Assembly (NCBI RefSeq): GCF_005222675.1
Contig: NZ_STGE01000021.1
Span: 1 to 64,000 of the forward strand
Direction of reading: 5' to 3'
From: Mycolicibacterium sp. CR10
Lineage (GTDB): Bacteria; Actinomycetota; Actinomycetes; Mycobacteriales; Mycobacteriaceae
DNA length: 64,000 bases
The translations under genes were made by a program, and so were the position numbers. The stretch's first letter is position 1; the number at the start of each line of letters is the position of its first letter. Under the pieces are notes generated by a model. The model was not told the origin of the DNA. It saw nothing but the letters and a program-made list of their open reading frames with translations, and searched no databases. Positions 15,825 to 27,464 of the stretch are shown one piece after another.

Positions 15825-16028
15825 ATGCCACAGGGAACTGTGAAGTGGTTCAACGCGGAGAAGGGCTTCGGCTTTATCGCCCCCGAGGACGGCTCTGCTG
15901 ATGTGTTCGTCCACTACACGGAAATTCAGGGCAGCGGATTCCGCACCCTGGAAGAGAATCAGAAGGTCGAGTTCGAGGTCGGCCAGAGCCCCAAGGGGCC
16001 GCAGGCAACCGGCGTTCGGGCCGTCTGA
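15825..16028 (+). CDS. cspA: Cold shock protein CspA
   Basis: 67 residues, a complete single cold-shock domain. RNP1 is KGFGFIAPE (about 13-21), RNP2 is DVFVHY (about 26-31), and it ends QATGVRAV. It is nearly identical to mycobacterial CspA in length and sequence as I remember it. It binds single-stranded RNA and DNA and acts as an RNA chaperone. A strong hairpin terminator follows 32 bp downstream, so it is monocistronic. Confidence 0.95.
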   Translation: MPQGTVKWFNAEKGFGFIAPEDGSADVFVHYTEIQGSGFRTLEENQKVEFEVGQSPKGPQATGVRAV

Positions 16029-16060
16029 GAGAAGCGGACCTAACCAAGACCTCTAGAAGC

Positions 16061-16096
16061 ACCCCCGCGTCATCCTCTGGGAAGGCGCGGGGGTGT
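16061..16096 (+). terminator. Rho-independent-type hairpin after cspA
   Basis: CACCCCCGCG (16061-16070) pairs perfectly with CGCGGGGGTG (16087-16096) across a 16-base loop, followed by the T-containing tail TTCTCTGTTGT. Position and strength suit a cspA terminator. Confidence 0.85.
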
Positions 16097-16164
16097 TCTC
16101 TGTTGTGGGCGATGCCCGGCCCGGCTTCACCTCTGCGCGCTCGGGCTGCCTTAGTGTCACTGGT

Positions 16165-16755
16165 GTGAGCCAGCTGTCCTTCTTCTCGGCTGAGTCGGTG
16201 CCGCCGGCCATTGCCGACCTGACGGGGATTCTGGCTGGGCCGGGGCAGGTCGTGCTCGTGGGCGGCGCGCAGGGGGAGGGCGCGCGGCTGTCCGTCGTGG
16301 TGGACCGGTTGTGGCGGGCAGAGGCGCTGGCCAAGATGATCGCCGACGCCGGATTGCAGCCTGAGGTCGCCCGGACCGACGAGGACACCCCGCTGGTACG
16401 GACCTCGGTCGACGTCCGACTGGTCAAGATCGCGGCGGAGTGGACCAGGGGAGCGGTCAAGACCGTGCCTCCGCAGTGGCTGCCGGGCGCCCGGGAGCTG
16501 CGGGCGTGGACACTGGCGTCGGGAATGCCAGACGCGGACCGCTACCTGCTCGGACTGGACCCGCACGCGCCCGACACGCATTCGCCGCTCGCATCGGCCA
16601 TGATGAGGGTCGGGATAGCGCCAACGCTGATCGGCACCCGGGGGACACATCCGGCGCTGCGTATCAGTGGCCGACGGCGACTATCGCGCCTGGTAGAGAA
16701 CGTGGGGGAACCCCCGGATAGCGACGAAGCGTTGTCGAACTGGCCGCGGATCTAG
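16165..16755 (+). CDS. Conserved mycobacterial hypothetical protein (Rv3647c type)
   Basis: 196 residues from GTG 16165 (SQLSFFSAESVPPAIADLTG); an open frame begins earlier but crosses the cspA terminator, so the internal GTG is preferred. It is a soluble alpha/beta protein with a Gly-rich turn (VVLVGGAQGEGARLSVVV) and basic segments near residues 75-110. There is no recognised catalytic motif. The gene sits between cspA and topA, as in M. tuberculosis, and no function is known to me. Confidence 0.72.
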   Translation: MSQLSFFSAESVPPAIADLTGILAGPGQVVLVGGAQGEGARLSVVVDRLWRAEALAKMIADAGLQPEVARTDEDTPLVRTSVDVRLVKIAAEWTRGAVKTVPPQWLPGARELRAWTLASGMPDADRYLLGLDPHAPDTHSPLASAMMRVGIAPTLIGTRGTHPALRISGRRRLSRLVENVGEPPDSDEALSNWPRI

Positions 16756-16900
16756 CCGCCCGGCGGCCGGATGGGGCGTAGGGGCCAGTTTGCGTCGGCA
16801 GGCCGGGGGTGCGAAATTGTCAGTTGCCGGGGCGGGCTGCATATATTGTGCGGCGCTCGGGCAAATGAAGAAAGTGAACCAAAGACAGTGAAAGATATCG

Positions 16901-19702
<2,802 letters not shown>

Positions 19703-19715
19703 CGCGCAATTAGAT

Positions 19716-21299
19716 CTAGCGCGACAGGTCGACCTCATCGGCGGTCACCAGGGTGACCGGGCGTGCGAGCTGGGTCGGGGCGGTACGCCCGCGCAGCTCG
19801 ACGGTCTCCCCGACGTCCCAGCACAGTGCTTCGGAGTCCAGTGCACCGCTGACTGCGATCGCCGATGCCAGGACGTGGCCTTTCTCGTGCTTGGCCAGCT
19901 CGGTCAGCCGGGCGGCCTCGTTGACCGGGTCGCCGATCACCGTGTACTCGAACCGGGCCTGGGCACCGATGTGGCCGGCGATCGCCCTGCCTGCGGACAC
20001 GCCGATGCCGAAGTCCGTCTCGCCCAGCACGTCGATCAGTTCGTCATGGAGTTCACGGGAGGCCGCGAGCGCCGCGCCTGACGCGTCGGGGTGTTCGATG
20101 GGGGCGCCGAAGATGGCCAGCGCCGCATCGCCCTGGAACTTGTTGACGAAGCCGCCGTGCCGGTTGACCGTGTCCACGACGACCCGGAAGAAGTCGTTGA
20201 GCAGGCTGACCACATCCGCGGCGGGACGCGTCGCCGCCAGTTGGGTCGAGCCGACCAGGTCGACGAACAGCACGGCCACGTCGCGTTCCTGGCCGCCGAG
20301 TTCGGTGCCCCGCTCCAGGGCGCGGCGCGCGACGTCCTCGCCGACGTAGCGGCCAAACAGGTCACGCAGCCGTTGCCGCTCGGCCAGGTCGCGCACCATG
20401 TCGTTGAAACCGGCCTGCAGCAGCCCCAGCTCGCTGGCGTCGTAGATCTGCATGTGGGCGTTGTAGTTGCCGCGCTGCACCTCGCCCAGCGCCCAGCGCA
20501 GCTGGCGCAGCGGGTCGGCGATGGACATCGCCACCAGGACGGTGCTGGACAGACCGATCACCAGCGCAGCGATGGCCAACAGCAGGATCGTCGTGGTGAG
20601 GCGCTCGGCGGGCGCGGTGAGGATCGCGAACTTGCTGGCCACCAGTGCGAGCACGATCGTGAGAACCGGCACACCGGTGGACAGCACCCAGGTCAGCACC
20701 TGGCGCAGAATCACGCCCGGGGCATGGAAGGTCTCGGGCACGCCACCGCGCAGGGCGGCGACGGCCACGGGCCGAAGCACCCGCTCGGATTGCAGATAGC
20801 CGATGATCGCGGTGGCGGTGGCGCCCAGCCCGGTGGCCACGGCCACGACCGGCGCCGACTTGCTGGCCACCGGCCAGCTCGCGACGATGAACACCACCGA
20901 TCCCAGCAGCCAGTTGGTGGCGCTGATCAGTGAGCGATAGAACGGCATCTTCAAGGCCCGGATGCGGGCCACTTCGGTGTCGGCCGGGTCGCGGTCGCCG
21001 AGCAGCATGTCGCGGCGCTGCCAGCGCATCACGGGAATGAGCATGCGCAGCGTCAGATAGGACGCGACCGTGAACGACACGAACAGGTAGCCCAGGAAGA
21101 TCGCCAGGTTGAAGGCGGGCAGATCCTGGAGTTGGATGCGGTCCTCCGGCGGCAGGCCGAAACGCAGGAAGCCCAGCACCAAGAGGGCGCCGATGATGTC
21201 GGCCTGCAGCATGCCCAGCGTGAACACCGGCCACGGGGTGCGTGCGACCCAGCGGACGAATGCACTGATTCGCCCCACCTCGGTCGCTTCGGCAGCCAT
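19716..21299 (-). CDS. Membrane class III adenylate cyclase with HAMP domain
   Basis: 527 residues. Six predicted transmembrane helices (about 15-270) are followed by a HAMP linker (SIADPLRQLRWALGEVQRGNY) and a class III cyclase domain (about 335-510). Catalytic elements are visible: the metal Asp in VLFVDLVGST, the second Asp in KFQGDAALAIFG, and the transition-state Asn/Arg region GDPVNEAARL. It makes cAMP from ATP. It corresponds to Rv3645 by family and neighbourhood, between topA and holB. The start is ATG 21299. The 82-bp spacer to holB is a divergent promoter region. Confidence 0.9.
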   Translation of the reverse strand: MAAEATEVGRISAFVRWVARTPWPVFTLGMLQADIIGALLVLGFLRFGLPPEDRIQLQDLPAFNLAIFLGYLFVSFTVASYLTLRMLIPVMRWQRRDMLLGDRDPADTEVARIRALKMPFYRSLISATNWLLGSVVFIVASWPVASKSAPVVAVATGLGATATAIIGYLQSERVLRPVAVAALRGGVPETFHAPGVILRQVLTWVLSTGVPVLTIVLALVASKFAILTAPAERLTTTILLLAIAALVIGLSSTVLVAMSIADPLRQLRWALGEVQRGNYNAHMQIYDASELGLLQAGFNDMVRDLAERQRLRDLFGRYVGEDVARRALERGTELGGQERDVAVLFVDLVGSTQLAATRPAADVVSLLNDFFRVVVDTVNRHGGFVNKFQGDAALAIFGAPIEHPDASGAALAASRELHDELIDVLGETDFGIGVSAGRAIAGHIGAQARFEYTVIGDPVNEAARLTELAKHEKGHVLASAIAVSGALDSEALCWDVGETVELRGRTAPTQLARPVTLVTADEVDLSR

Positions 21300-21381
21300 C
21301 CGATCACCGTATCGGGCGCACGTGACGGTGGCGGGGCGTCTGGGACGGACGAGTCGGTTCGCAGCACTACTGTTATCGGCG

Positions 21382-22608
21382 ATGGCAGGTGTTTTCTCGC
21401 GTCTTGTGGGCCAGGACGCAGTGGAGTCGGAGTTGATCGCCGCGGCATGGGCTGCGCGCGGTGATTCGACTCACAGCGAGGGCCTCGGTGAGACGAGCAC
21501 CGCGGCGGGGTCGATGACCCATGCGTGGCTGATCACCGGTCCACCCGGTTCAGGCCGCTCGGTGGCGGCGCTGTGTTTCGCGGCGGCGCTGCAGTGCACA
21601 TCTGCGGGCACCCCTGGGTGCGGCGAGTGCCGGGCGTGCACGACAACCATGGCGGGCACCCACGCCGACGTGCGCCGGATCATCCCGGAGGGGCTGTCCA
21701 TCGGGGTCGACGCGATGCGGACCATCGTGCAGATCGCGTCGCGGCGGCCCGGCACCGGCCGCTGGCAGATCGTGGTGGTCGAGGACGCCGACCGGCTCAC
21801 CGAGGGCGCGGGAAATGCGCTGCTGAAGGTGGTGGAGGAGCCGCCGCCGTCGACGGTGTTCCTGTTGTGCGCGCCGTCGGTGGACCCGGAGGACATCGCC
21901 ATCACGCTGCGGTCGCGGTGCCGGCACATCGCCCTGGTCACCCCGCCGGTCGAGGCCATCGCCGGGGTGCTGAGGGAATCCGACGGGCTCTCCGAGCAGG
22001 ATGCGGCGTGGGCGGCATCGGTCAGCGGGGGGCATGTCGGGCGCGCCCGGCGGCTGGCCACCGATGAGCAGGCGCGGGAGAGACGACTGCGTGCCCTGAG
22101 CCTCGCCCGGGACGCGGCGACGCCGTCTCGGGCATACGCCGCCGCCGAGGAACTGGTGGCGACGGCGGAGGCAGAGGCCAAGGCGCTGACGGGAGATCGC
22201 AACGAGGCCGAGGCCGAGGAGTTGCGTACCGCGCTAGGTGCGGGTGGCACCGGCAAGGGCACCGCGGGCACCATGCGTGGCGCCACCGGCGCGATCAAAG
22301 ATCTGGAGAAACGCCAGAAGTCCCGGCAGACACGGGCTTCCCGGGACGCGCTCGACCGGGCGCTGATCGACCTGGCCACGTACTTCCGTGATGCCCTGCT
22401 GATTTCGTCGGGTGCGGTGGACGTGGTTCCCAATCATCCCGACATGGCGGACAAGATCGCGGCGATGGCCGCCCACTCGTCGCCGGAGAAGCTGCTGCGG
22501 TGTATCGAGGCGGTGCTGGAATGCCGCGATGCGCTGGCGGTCAACGTCAAGCCCAAGTTCGCGGTCGACGCCATGGTCGGCACGGTGGGGCAGGCGCTGC
22601 GCGGCTGA
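21382..22608 (+). CDS. holB: DNA polymerase III delta' subunit (clamp loader)
   Basis: 408 residues from ATG 21382 (MAGVFSRLVGQDAVESEL). It is an AAA+ clamp-loader subunit. The P-loop ITGPPGSGRSVAAL has Arg where active ATPases have Lys, as is usual for delta'. It has a zinc-finger Cys set (CTSAGTPGCGECRAC) and the sensor region NALLKVVEEPPPSTVFLL. It loads the beta clamp as part of the replisome. The Arg/Ala-rich C-terminal part is lower complexity. tRNA-Thr follows at 22756. Confidence 0.9.
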   Translation: MAGVFSRLVGQDAVESELIAAAWAARGDSTHSEGLGETSTAAGSMTHAWLITGPPGSGRSVAALCFAAALQCTSAGTPGCGECRACTTTMAGTHADVRRIIPEGLSIGVDAMRTIVQIASRRPGTGRWQIVVVEDADRLTEGAGNALLKVVEEPPPSTVFLLCAPSVDPEDIAITLRSRCRHIALVTPPVEAIAGVLRESDGLSEQDAAWAASVSGGHVGRARRLATDEQARERRLRALSLARDAATPSRAYAAAEELVATAEAEAKALTGDRNEAEAEELRTALGAGGTGKGTAGTMRGATGAIKDLEKRQKSRQTRASRDALDRALIDLATYFRDALLISSGAVDVVPNHPDMADKIAAMAAHSSPEKLLRCIEAVLECRDALAVNVKPKFAVDAMVGTVGQALRG

Positions 22609-22755
22609 CGTGCGGCGGGCAGCAGCGCAGCGACGGGTGGGCAGCAGCGCAGCGACCGGGGACACAACTTGGGTCGCCGGCAGGGCCTGCCGTAGACTCG
22701 TGCCGCCGACGGCATCGGACGCTCTTCACCGGAGCGCTCATCGCCCGCGGCAACC

Positions 22756-22831
22756 GCCGCCCTAGCTCAGTCGGTAGAGCATCTCACTCGTAATGAGAAG
22801 GTCAGGGGTTCGATTCCCCTGGGCGGCTCCA
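22756..22831 (+). tRNA. tRNA-Thr (CGT anticodon)
   Basis: A 73-nt cloverleaf plus encoded CCA. Acceptor GCCGCCC (22756-22762) pairs with GGGCGGC (22821-22827). The D arm contains AGCTCAGTCGGTAGAGC. The anticodon stem TCTCA/TGAGA encloses CTCGTAA with anticodon CGT at 22789-22791. The T arm is AGGGGTTCGATTCCCCT-like. CGT reads the ACG threonine codon, which is frequent in this GC-rich genome. It sits in the same place as tRNA-Thr downstream of the M. tuberculosis delta' gene. Confidence 0.97.
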
Positions 22832-22884
22832 TATTTGTCGGGTGCCCAAGCGCTTGTCGGGCGCCCCTTGCGCCGAGCGTGCGC

Positions 22885-23352
22885 TCAGGGCGCGGATCGG
22901 GCCAGATTTCCGCCCTCACCGCACGTTGGCGGACGGATCGGCCGTCGGGAGCCCCAAAGCGCCGCACGTGCGCTCTCGCCCATCACCCTTCGAGCACCTC
23001 GCGGGCCACCTTGCAGGCGCTGTTGGCCGGCGGGGAATCCGGCGTAGCCGCTCGAGTGGTAGATGACCTCGGCGATCTCGTCCTCCGTCAGCCCGTTGGT
23101 GCGGGCGATCTGGACGTGGTAGGTCAGTTCGTCGTTGGCACGCAACGCGATCAGAATGCCGAGCGTGACCAGACTGCGGTCGCGGCGGCTCAGCCCGTCA
23201 CGGCCCCAGAGCCGGCCGAACACGTTGTCGATGCCGATCTCCAGCAGCTCGTCGCCGAACCCCCCGTCACGGATATCGGCGTCGCCGTCGGGCAGCACGC
23301 CCGGCAGCAGCTCGCGGAAAACCTGGTAACCCGTCTGGCGAATATCGGTCAT
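22885..23352 (-). CDS. Carboxymuconolactone decarboxylase-family protein with 3' frameshift
   Basis: 155 residues as read. Residues 1-107 match the CMD/AhpD-like family: DIGIDNVFGRLWGRDGLSRRDRSLVTLGILIAL and DEIAEVIYHSSGYAGFP. After FPA the sequence becomes Arg/Gly-rich and unlike the family. Dropping one G around 23028-23031 restores a family-like C terminus, ANSACKVAREVLEG, and a stop at 22983-22985. So the gene has a single-base insertion, or the sequence has an error. The core domain is intact, so the protein may still work with an odd 48-residue tail. Such proteins are decarboxylases or peroxidase partners; this one lacks the paired Cys of AhpD. Confidence 0.8.
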   Translation of the reverse strand: MTDIRQTGYQVFRELLPGVLPDGDADIRDGGFGDELLEIGIDNVFGRLWGRDGLSRRDRSLVTLGILIALRANDELTYHVQIARTNGLTEDEIAEVIYHSSGYAGFPAGQQRLQGGPRGARRVMGESARAALWGSRRPIRPPTCGEGGNLARSAP

Positions 23353-23370
23353 GGGTACAGCGTGGCACCG

Positions 23371-25134
23371 CTACTTCGGAGCCACGAACCCGACGGGGCC
23401 CGCGGCGATGCACACCGACAGTGCCGCCGTATTCGCGCGGACTGTGATCGCGTCACCGGCACCCGGGATGCGCACGTAGACGCGGTTGAGGCCGGGGTGC
23501 ACGGGAACCTTCACTTCGCTGCCCTCGGACAGTGACAGCATCATCGAGCCGTCGCTGTTGGCCAGGTAGTTGATCTCGGCGGTCCAGTCCGCAGGAAGCA
23601 ACGGCCCGTCCAGCGGCATCCGGACCGGGAAGTCGGGCTGCACCAGGTACCCGCACTGCGGCGCGGGTCCCGGGCGGATCGAACGCACCCAGGTCACCTT
23701 GGCGTCGACCAGGTTTCCTTTCACGTCGAGCATCCGCAGTTCGGTTGTGGCCGAGGCGAATTCCGGCCGATCGTCCAGTAGTGCGAACATGTGACTCGCC
23801 AGGTTCTCCGGCCATGCCACCCGCTGCAGCACCAGCGGATCGACCTCCTGGTCCAGCATCGGCGCGTCGGACGAGGCGCGCGCCGCGGCCAGCGCGATCC
23901 GGGCGTTCTGCAGATAGGGCTGCGCGGGGTTGTCGCGCCAACTGGTGAGGAACGTCGCCGTCGAGTACAGACTGCTCGCGACAAAGGCCACCGCCAGGCA
24001 CGCGGTCGAGGCGGTTCGCAGCGCCGAGGAGTCCAGCCATCCCGACCGTTGCCGGTTCGGCGCGCACAGGCCGACGGCGGCCAGCAGCGCCAGCACTACG
24101 ACGAGATCGGGCAGATAGCGCAACGTCTGCGCCAGCTCCAGCGCGGTAAACCGCGATGAGCGCATCAGATAGATCGGCACCTGGCAGGCCACCGCATATC
24201 CCAGTGCCACCAGCCACACCGGCCCGATGCGCTGCTTGCGGACCAACGTCACCGCGACGACGCCCGCCAGGGCGGCCCAGCCGAGGATCATCACCGCTAC
24301 CGGCGGGGTGGCCCAGGGCGAAGCCGGTGCCCACCGTTGCCAATCCCACGGCCCCCCAGCCAAACCCGGCACGATGCCGTGAGTGAACGAGCGCCACAAC
24401 AGGTCCCACGTCATCGACAGGTCGAAACTCCACCGCTGCTGGTCGACCACCATCAGGTACACGCCCACCCACGCTGCGGTCAGCGCCAGGCACGCTGTCC
24501 ACAGGCGGACCCCTCGGTGCCACACGGCCGCGACAGATCCGCTGCCGGTGACGTAGCAGTAGAGCGCGGTGACGGTGAACGCGACGAACGGGATGATCGC
24601 CGACTTCTCGAAAAACAGCAGTCCGCCGAAGTAGGCCAGCGCACCGGTGAGTGCGTAGCGGTGATTGCCGGTGCGTACCAACAGGATTGCGTCGGCGCAC
24701 ACCCAGGCCATCGCGGCCAGCATCGGCAGAGAGTTCAGCGCCGCCGCCCACCACGCGAACCCCGGTACCGCAAGCGGTGTGAACAGAGCAAACGTCAACG
24801 GCACCAACAGCACAGGGCGCCAGCCGAGGATGGTGTGCAAAGCCCGCAGCAGTGCCAGCGACGCCAACAGCGCGAGCACCAGCAGGCTGATCGCCGGCCC
24901 CAGCCAGCTCAGAGGAGCCAGGCGGGTGATGGCGCCGGCCACCAAAAACGCGCCGGGCATCACGTGGCCGTCATGGTCGTCGAACAGATACTGCGGCGAC
25001 AGCAGGTTCTGCGTTCCGGCCCGGCCGACGAGGATCAGATCGTCCCAGTAGAAGTAGCCGCCGAACGCCAGCACCGCCCGGATGGCCAGGTGCAGCGCGA
25101 TCAGCAGCACTGCGATGCGGGCGACCCGGTTCAT
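23371..25134 (-). CDS. Large integral membrane protein, GT-C-like (Rv3635 type)
   Basis: 587 residues from ATG 25134, which overlaps the galE stop (ATGA); the open frame before it lies inside galE. About eleven transmembrane helices (10-400) precede a soluble C-terminal domain (about 420-580). The first outer loop has YFYWDDL, an Asp pair like that of GT-C glycosyltransferases using polyprenyl-linked sugars. It matches Rv3635 of M. tuberculosis in size and in its link to galE. The likely role is transfer of a sugar to an envelope component; donor and acceptor are unknown. Confidence 0.75.
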   Translation of the reverse strand: MNRVARIAVLLIALHLAIRAVLAFGGYFYWDDLILVGRAGTQNLLSPQYLFDDHDGHVMPGAFLVAGAITRLAPLSWLGPAISLLVLALLASLALLRALHTILGWRPVLLVPLTFALFTPLAVPGFAWWAAALNSLPMLAAMAWVCADAILLVRTGNHRYALTGALAYFGGLLFFEKSAIIPFVAFTVTALYCYVTGSGSVAAVWHRGVRLWTACLALTAAWVGVYLMVVDQQRWSFDLSMTWDLLWRSFTHGIVPGLAGGPWDWQRWAPASPWATPPVAVMILGWAALAGVVAVTLVRKQRIGPVWLVALGYAVACQVPIYLMRSSRFTALELAQTLRYLPDLVVVLALLAAVGLCAPNRQRSGWLDSSALRTASTACLAVAFVASSLYSTATFLTSWRDNPAQPYLQNARIALAAARASSDAPMLDQEVDPLVLQRVAWPENLASHMFALLDDRPEFASATTELRMLDVKGNLVDAKVTWVRSIRPGPAPQCGYLVQPDFPVRMPLDGPLLPADWTAEINYLANSDGSMMLSLSEGSEVKVPVHPGLNRVYVRIPGAGDAITVRANTAALSVCIAAGPVGFVAPK

Positions 25135-26126
25135 GTCGTCGGCGGCCCGCTCGCGGGGTAGTCCTGCCCCGCGGCCCGGCGCGCTGCCCAGGCCGAGGCC
25201 ACCATGTCGGTCAGGGAATGCCGCATCTGCCAGTCCAGGTCGCGGGCCGCGAGGTCCCCGGCGGCGGTGATCCGCGCCGGATCGCCTGGGCGCCGAGCAT
25301 TGACGACAGGCTCGAAATCGATTCCGGTGACGGCCCGGATCGTCGTCATGATCTCCCGTACCGACGTGCCCGCTCCGCTGCCGAGGTTGTACACCGCTTC
25401 GACGGGCAGGCCCGCCTCCATCCTGCGGGCCGCCGCCACATGGGCAAGGGCGAGGTCGGAGACGTGGACGTAGTCGCGCACGCAGGTGCCGTCCGGGGTC
25501 GGATAGTCGGTGCCGTTGATCTGCGGGGTCAGGCCACGGAACAACATGTCGAACACCTTGGGGAACAAGTTGTGCGGGCTGACGTCGTAGATGTCCCGGG
25601 ACCCCGAGCCCACGACGTTGAAGTACCGCAGGCTGGTGTGCCGCAGCCCCGTTGAGCGCTCGACGTCGCGCAACAGCCATTCACCGATGAGCTTGGACTC
25701 CCCGTAGGGCGACTCCGGGCGCGTCGGCGTCGTCTCGTCCACCACCTCCACGTCGGGGGTGCCGTACGTGGCGGCGCTGGAGGAGAATACGAGCTGTCCG
25801 ACGCGGGTGTCGACCATTGCCTCCAACAGCGAGGCCATCGCCGAGACGTTCTGCCGGTAGGTGTGCAGCGGCCGCTTGACGGATTCCCCGGCGTACTTGT
25901 AGCCGGCGATGTGGATGACCCCGGTGACGCCGTGGTCGGTCAAGGTGGTCCGCACGGCTTCGGTGTCGAGCAGGTTGGCCGTGATCAGCGGGACGTCGTC
26001 AGGGACGAAGTGGGCCAGCCCGGTCGACAGGTCGTCGATCACGACCACCGACGAACCCGCGGTGGTCAGCGCCCGCACGACGTGCGCCCCGATGTAGCCG
26101 GCTCCGCCAGTCACCAGCCAACTCAT
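25131..26126 (-). CDS. galE: UDP-glucose 4-epimerase
   Basis: 331 residues, extended short-chain dehydrogenase fold. The NAD-binding TGGAGYIGAHVV is at the N terminus and DDLSTG follows beta 2. The catalytic region is SSSAATYG with the Tyr-x3-Lys pair in SPYGESKLIGEW. NPG-type substrate residues occur in RYFNVVGSGSRD. It interconverts UDP-glucose and UDP-galactose for arabinogalactan and other envelope glycans. It is translationally coupled to the membrane protein gene after it and lies 60 bp after the flippase-like gene, so it belongs to the same minus-strand operon. It is the galE1 (Rv3634c) type. Confidence 0.93.
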   Translation of the reverse strand: MSWLVTGGAGYIGAHVVRALTTAGSSVVVIDDLSTGLAHFVPDDVPLITANLLDTEAVRTTLTDHGVTGVIHIAGYKYAGESVKRPLHTYRQNVSAMASLLEAMVDTRVGQLVFSSSAATYGTPDVEVVDETTPTRPESPYGESKLIGEWLLRDVERSTGLRHTSLRYFNVVGSGSRDIYDVSPHNLFPKVFDMLFRGLTPQINGTDYPTPDGTCVRDYVHVSDLALAHVAAARRMEAGLPVEAVYNLGSGAGTSVREIMTTIRAVTGIDFEPVVNARRPGDPARITAAGDLAARDLDWQMRHSLTDMVASAWAARRAAGQDYPASGPPTT

Positions 26127-26186
26127 TACGCCTCCCTTGACGCCGGACGGAGCCCGGCCAATATAAGCGGTCGATGTGCGATTAGA

Positions 26187-27464
26187 TCAATCCGGCAGGA
26201 CGGCCGGTGCCCCACCTGTGGTCGCGAGTGCGCTCAGGTGCACGGCGATGCCCAGCACCGGCCCGCACAGCAGCGCCACGATGGTGCGGACCTCGAGGTC
26301 CAGCGGCAACAGCAGCAACAGCGTCGATGCCGCGGTGGCACACAGCCACCCGGCCGAATACGCCCGGTGCAGGGCGGCGGCCACCGTCGCCGCCCCGGTC
26401 AGCGTCAGAAGGGCGATCATCACGGCGGCCGCGGTGAACCAGGCCAGCAGCGCGCCGTCGGCGACGTACTGCGCGCCGAACGCTTCCCGCAGCAGCCAGG
26501 GGCCGAAGATCCCCGCAGCCGCGACCGCGACGATGCCGAGGCCGCCGACCATCAGGGCCGGCCGGACCAGCGCGGTCAGCCGGTGGGTGCGCTGGTCGAC
26601 GAAGTACGCGATCAGGTTGCCCTGCATGGCGGTCAGCGGCACGAGCAATGGGGCGCGGGTCAGTGTCACGGCAAGGATCACCACCCCGCCCGCGGCGCCG
26701 AGGTCACCGCCCGACGTGGCTTTCAGCAGCACGGGGAAACCCATCACCAACACCGCGCTGGCGCCGGCCGCGACGACCGAATGCCCGGCACCGCGCAGGA
26801 AGGTGACGGTGCCGCCCGCGGTGAGCAACCGCCCGGCGGCCCGCGTCGCCGGCGAGGCGAGCAGCATCAGCAGCCACGCGATCGAACCGGCGACCGTGGC
26901 CCACAAATATCCGCCGAGCCCCCAGCCCACCACGAACGTGGCTGCCGCCACCGCGACCCGCAGCACCGCGTCGGTGACCATCAGCGCGCCGTACTCCGCC
27001 CATCTGTCGATTCCGGCAAGCGCGCCGAGCAACGTGGTGTGCAGGCAGAATCCGGCCAGGCCGACGGACAACAACGCGACGCTCAGCAGTCGGGACTCCA
27101 CGAACACATGGGCCGACCACAACGGCGAGGACGCGGCGATCAGCACCGCGGCCACCACCCCGACCCCGGCGGCGACGCGCATCGGGTGGGTGCGCTCGCC
27201 GGCCGGACCTGCACCGCCCGAGGTGCGCGCGGCTGACCGGATTTCGCGCGTCGTCTCCTGCAGCAGTCCGAAGGCGGCACCGCTGGCCAGACCGAATGCA
27301 CCCCAGAACACCCCGAACACGGAGAAACCGGCGGGTTCAAGGTCGCGCGCGGCGAGGTAGAGCACCGCGTAGCCGCACAGCGCGGACACAGCCGTCGCCG
27401 TCCCGACCCGGACGACGCTTCCCCGGGTGACCGCGCCCGACGGCCCCGCAAGCGCGTCGGTCAC
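26187..27464 (-). CDS. Polysaccharide-flippase-like membrane protein (Rv3630 type)
   Basis: 425 residues from GTG 27464, which overlaps the peptidase stop (GTGA). There are about twelve to fourteen transmembrane helices, few charged residues and no soluble domain, in the pattern of MOP/Wzx-like exporters. The N-terminal part, SALCGYAVLYLAARDLEPAG, resembles the first helices of the family. It would move lipid-linked or peptide-linked material across the membrane. Neighbours (NRPS-like enzyme, M1 peptidase, GalE, GT-C-like protein) support an envelope export role. The substrate cannot be inferred. Confidence 0.68.
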   Translation of the reverse strand: MTDALAGPSGAVTRGSVVRVGTATAVSALCGYAVLYLAARDLEPAGFSVFGVFWGAFGLASGAAFGLLQETTREIRSAARTSGGAGPAGERTHPMRVAAGVGVVAAVLIAASSPLWSAHVFVESRLLSVALLSVGLAGFCLHTTLLGALAGIDRWAEYGALMVTDAVLRVAVAAATFVVGWGLGGYLWATVAGSIAWLLMLLASPATRAAGRLLTAGGTVTFLRGAGHSVVAAGASAVLVMGFPVLLKATSGGDLGAAGGVVILAVTLTRAPLLVPLTAMQGNLIAYFVDQRTHRLTALVRPALMVGGLGIVAVAAAGIFGPWLLREAFGAQYVADGALLAWFTAAAVMIALLTLTGAATVAAALHRAYSAGWLCATAASTLLLLLPLDLEVRTIVALLCGPVLGIAVHLSALATTGGAPAVLPD

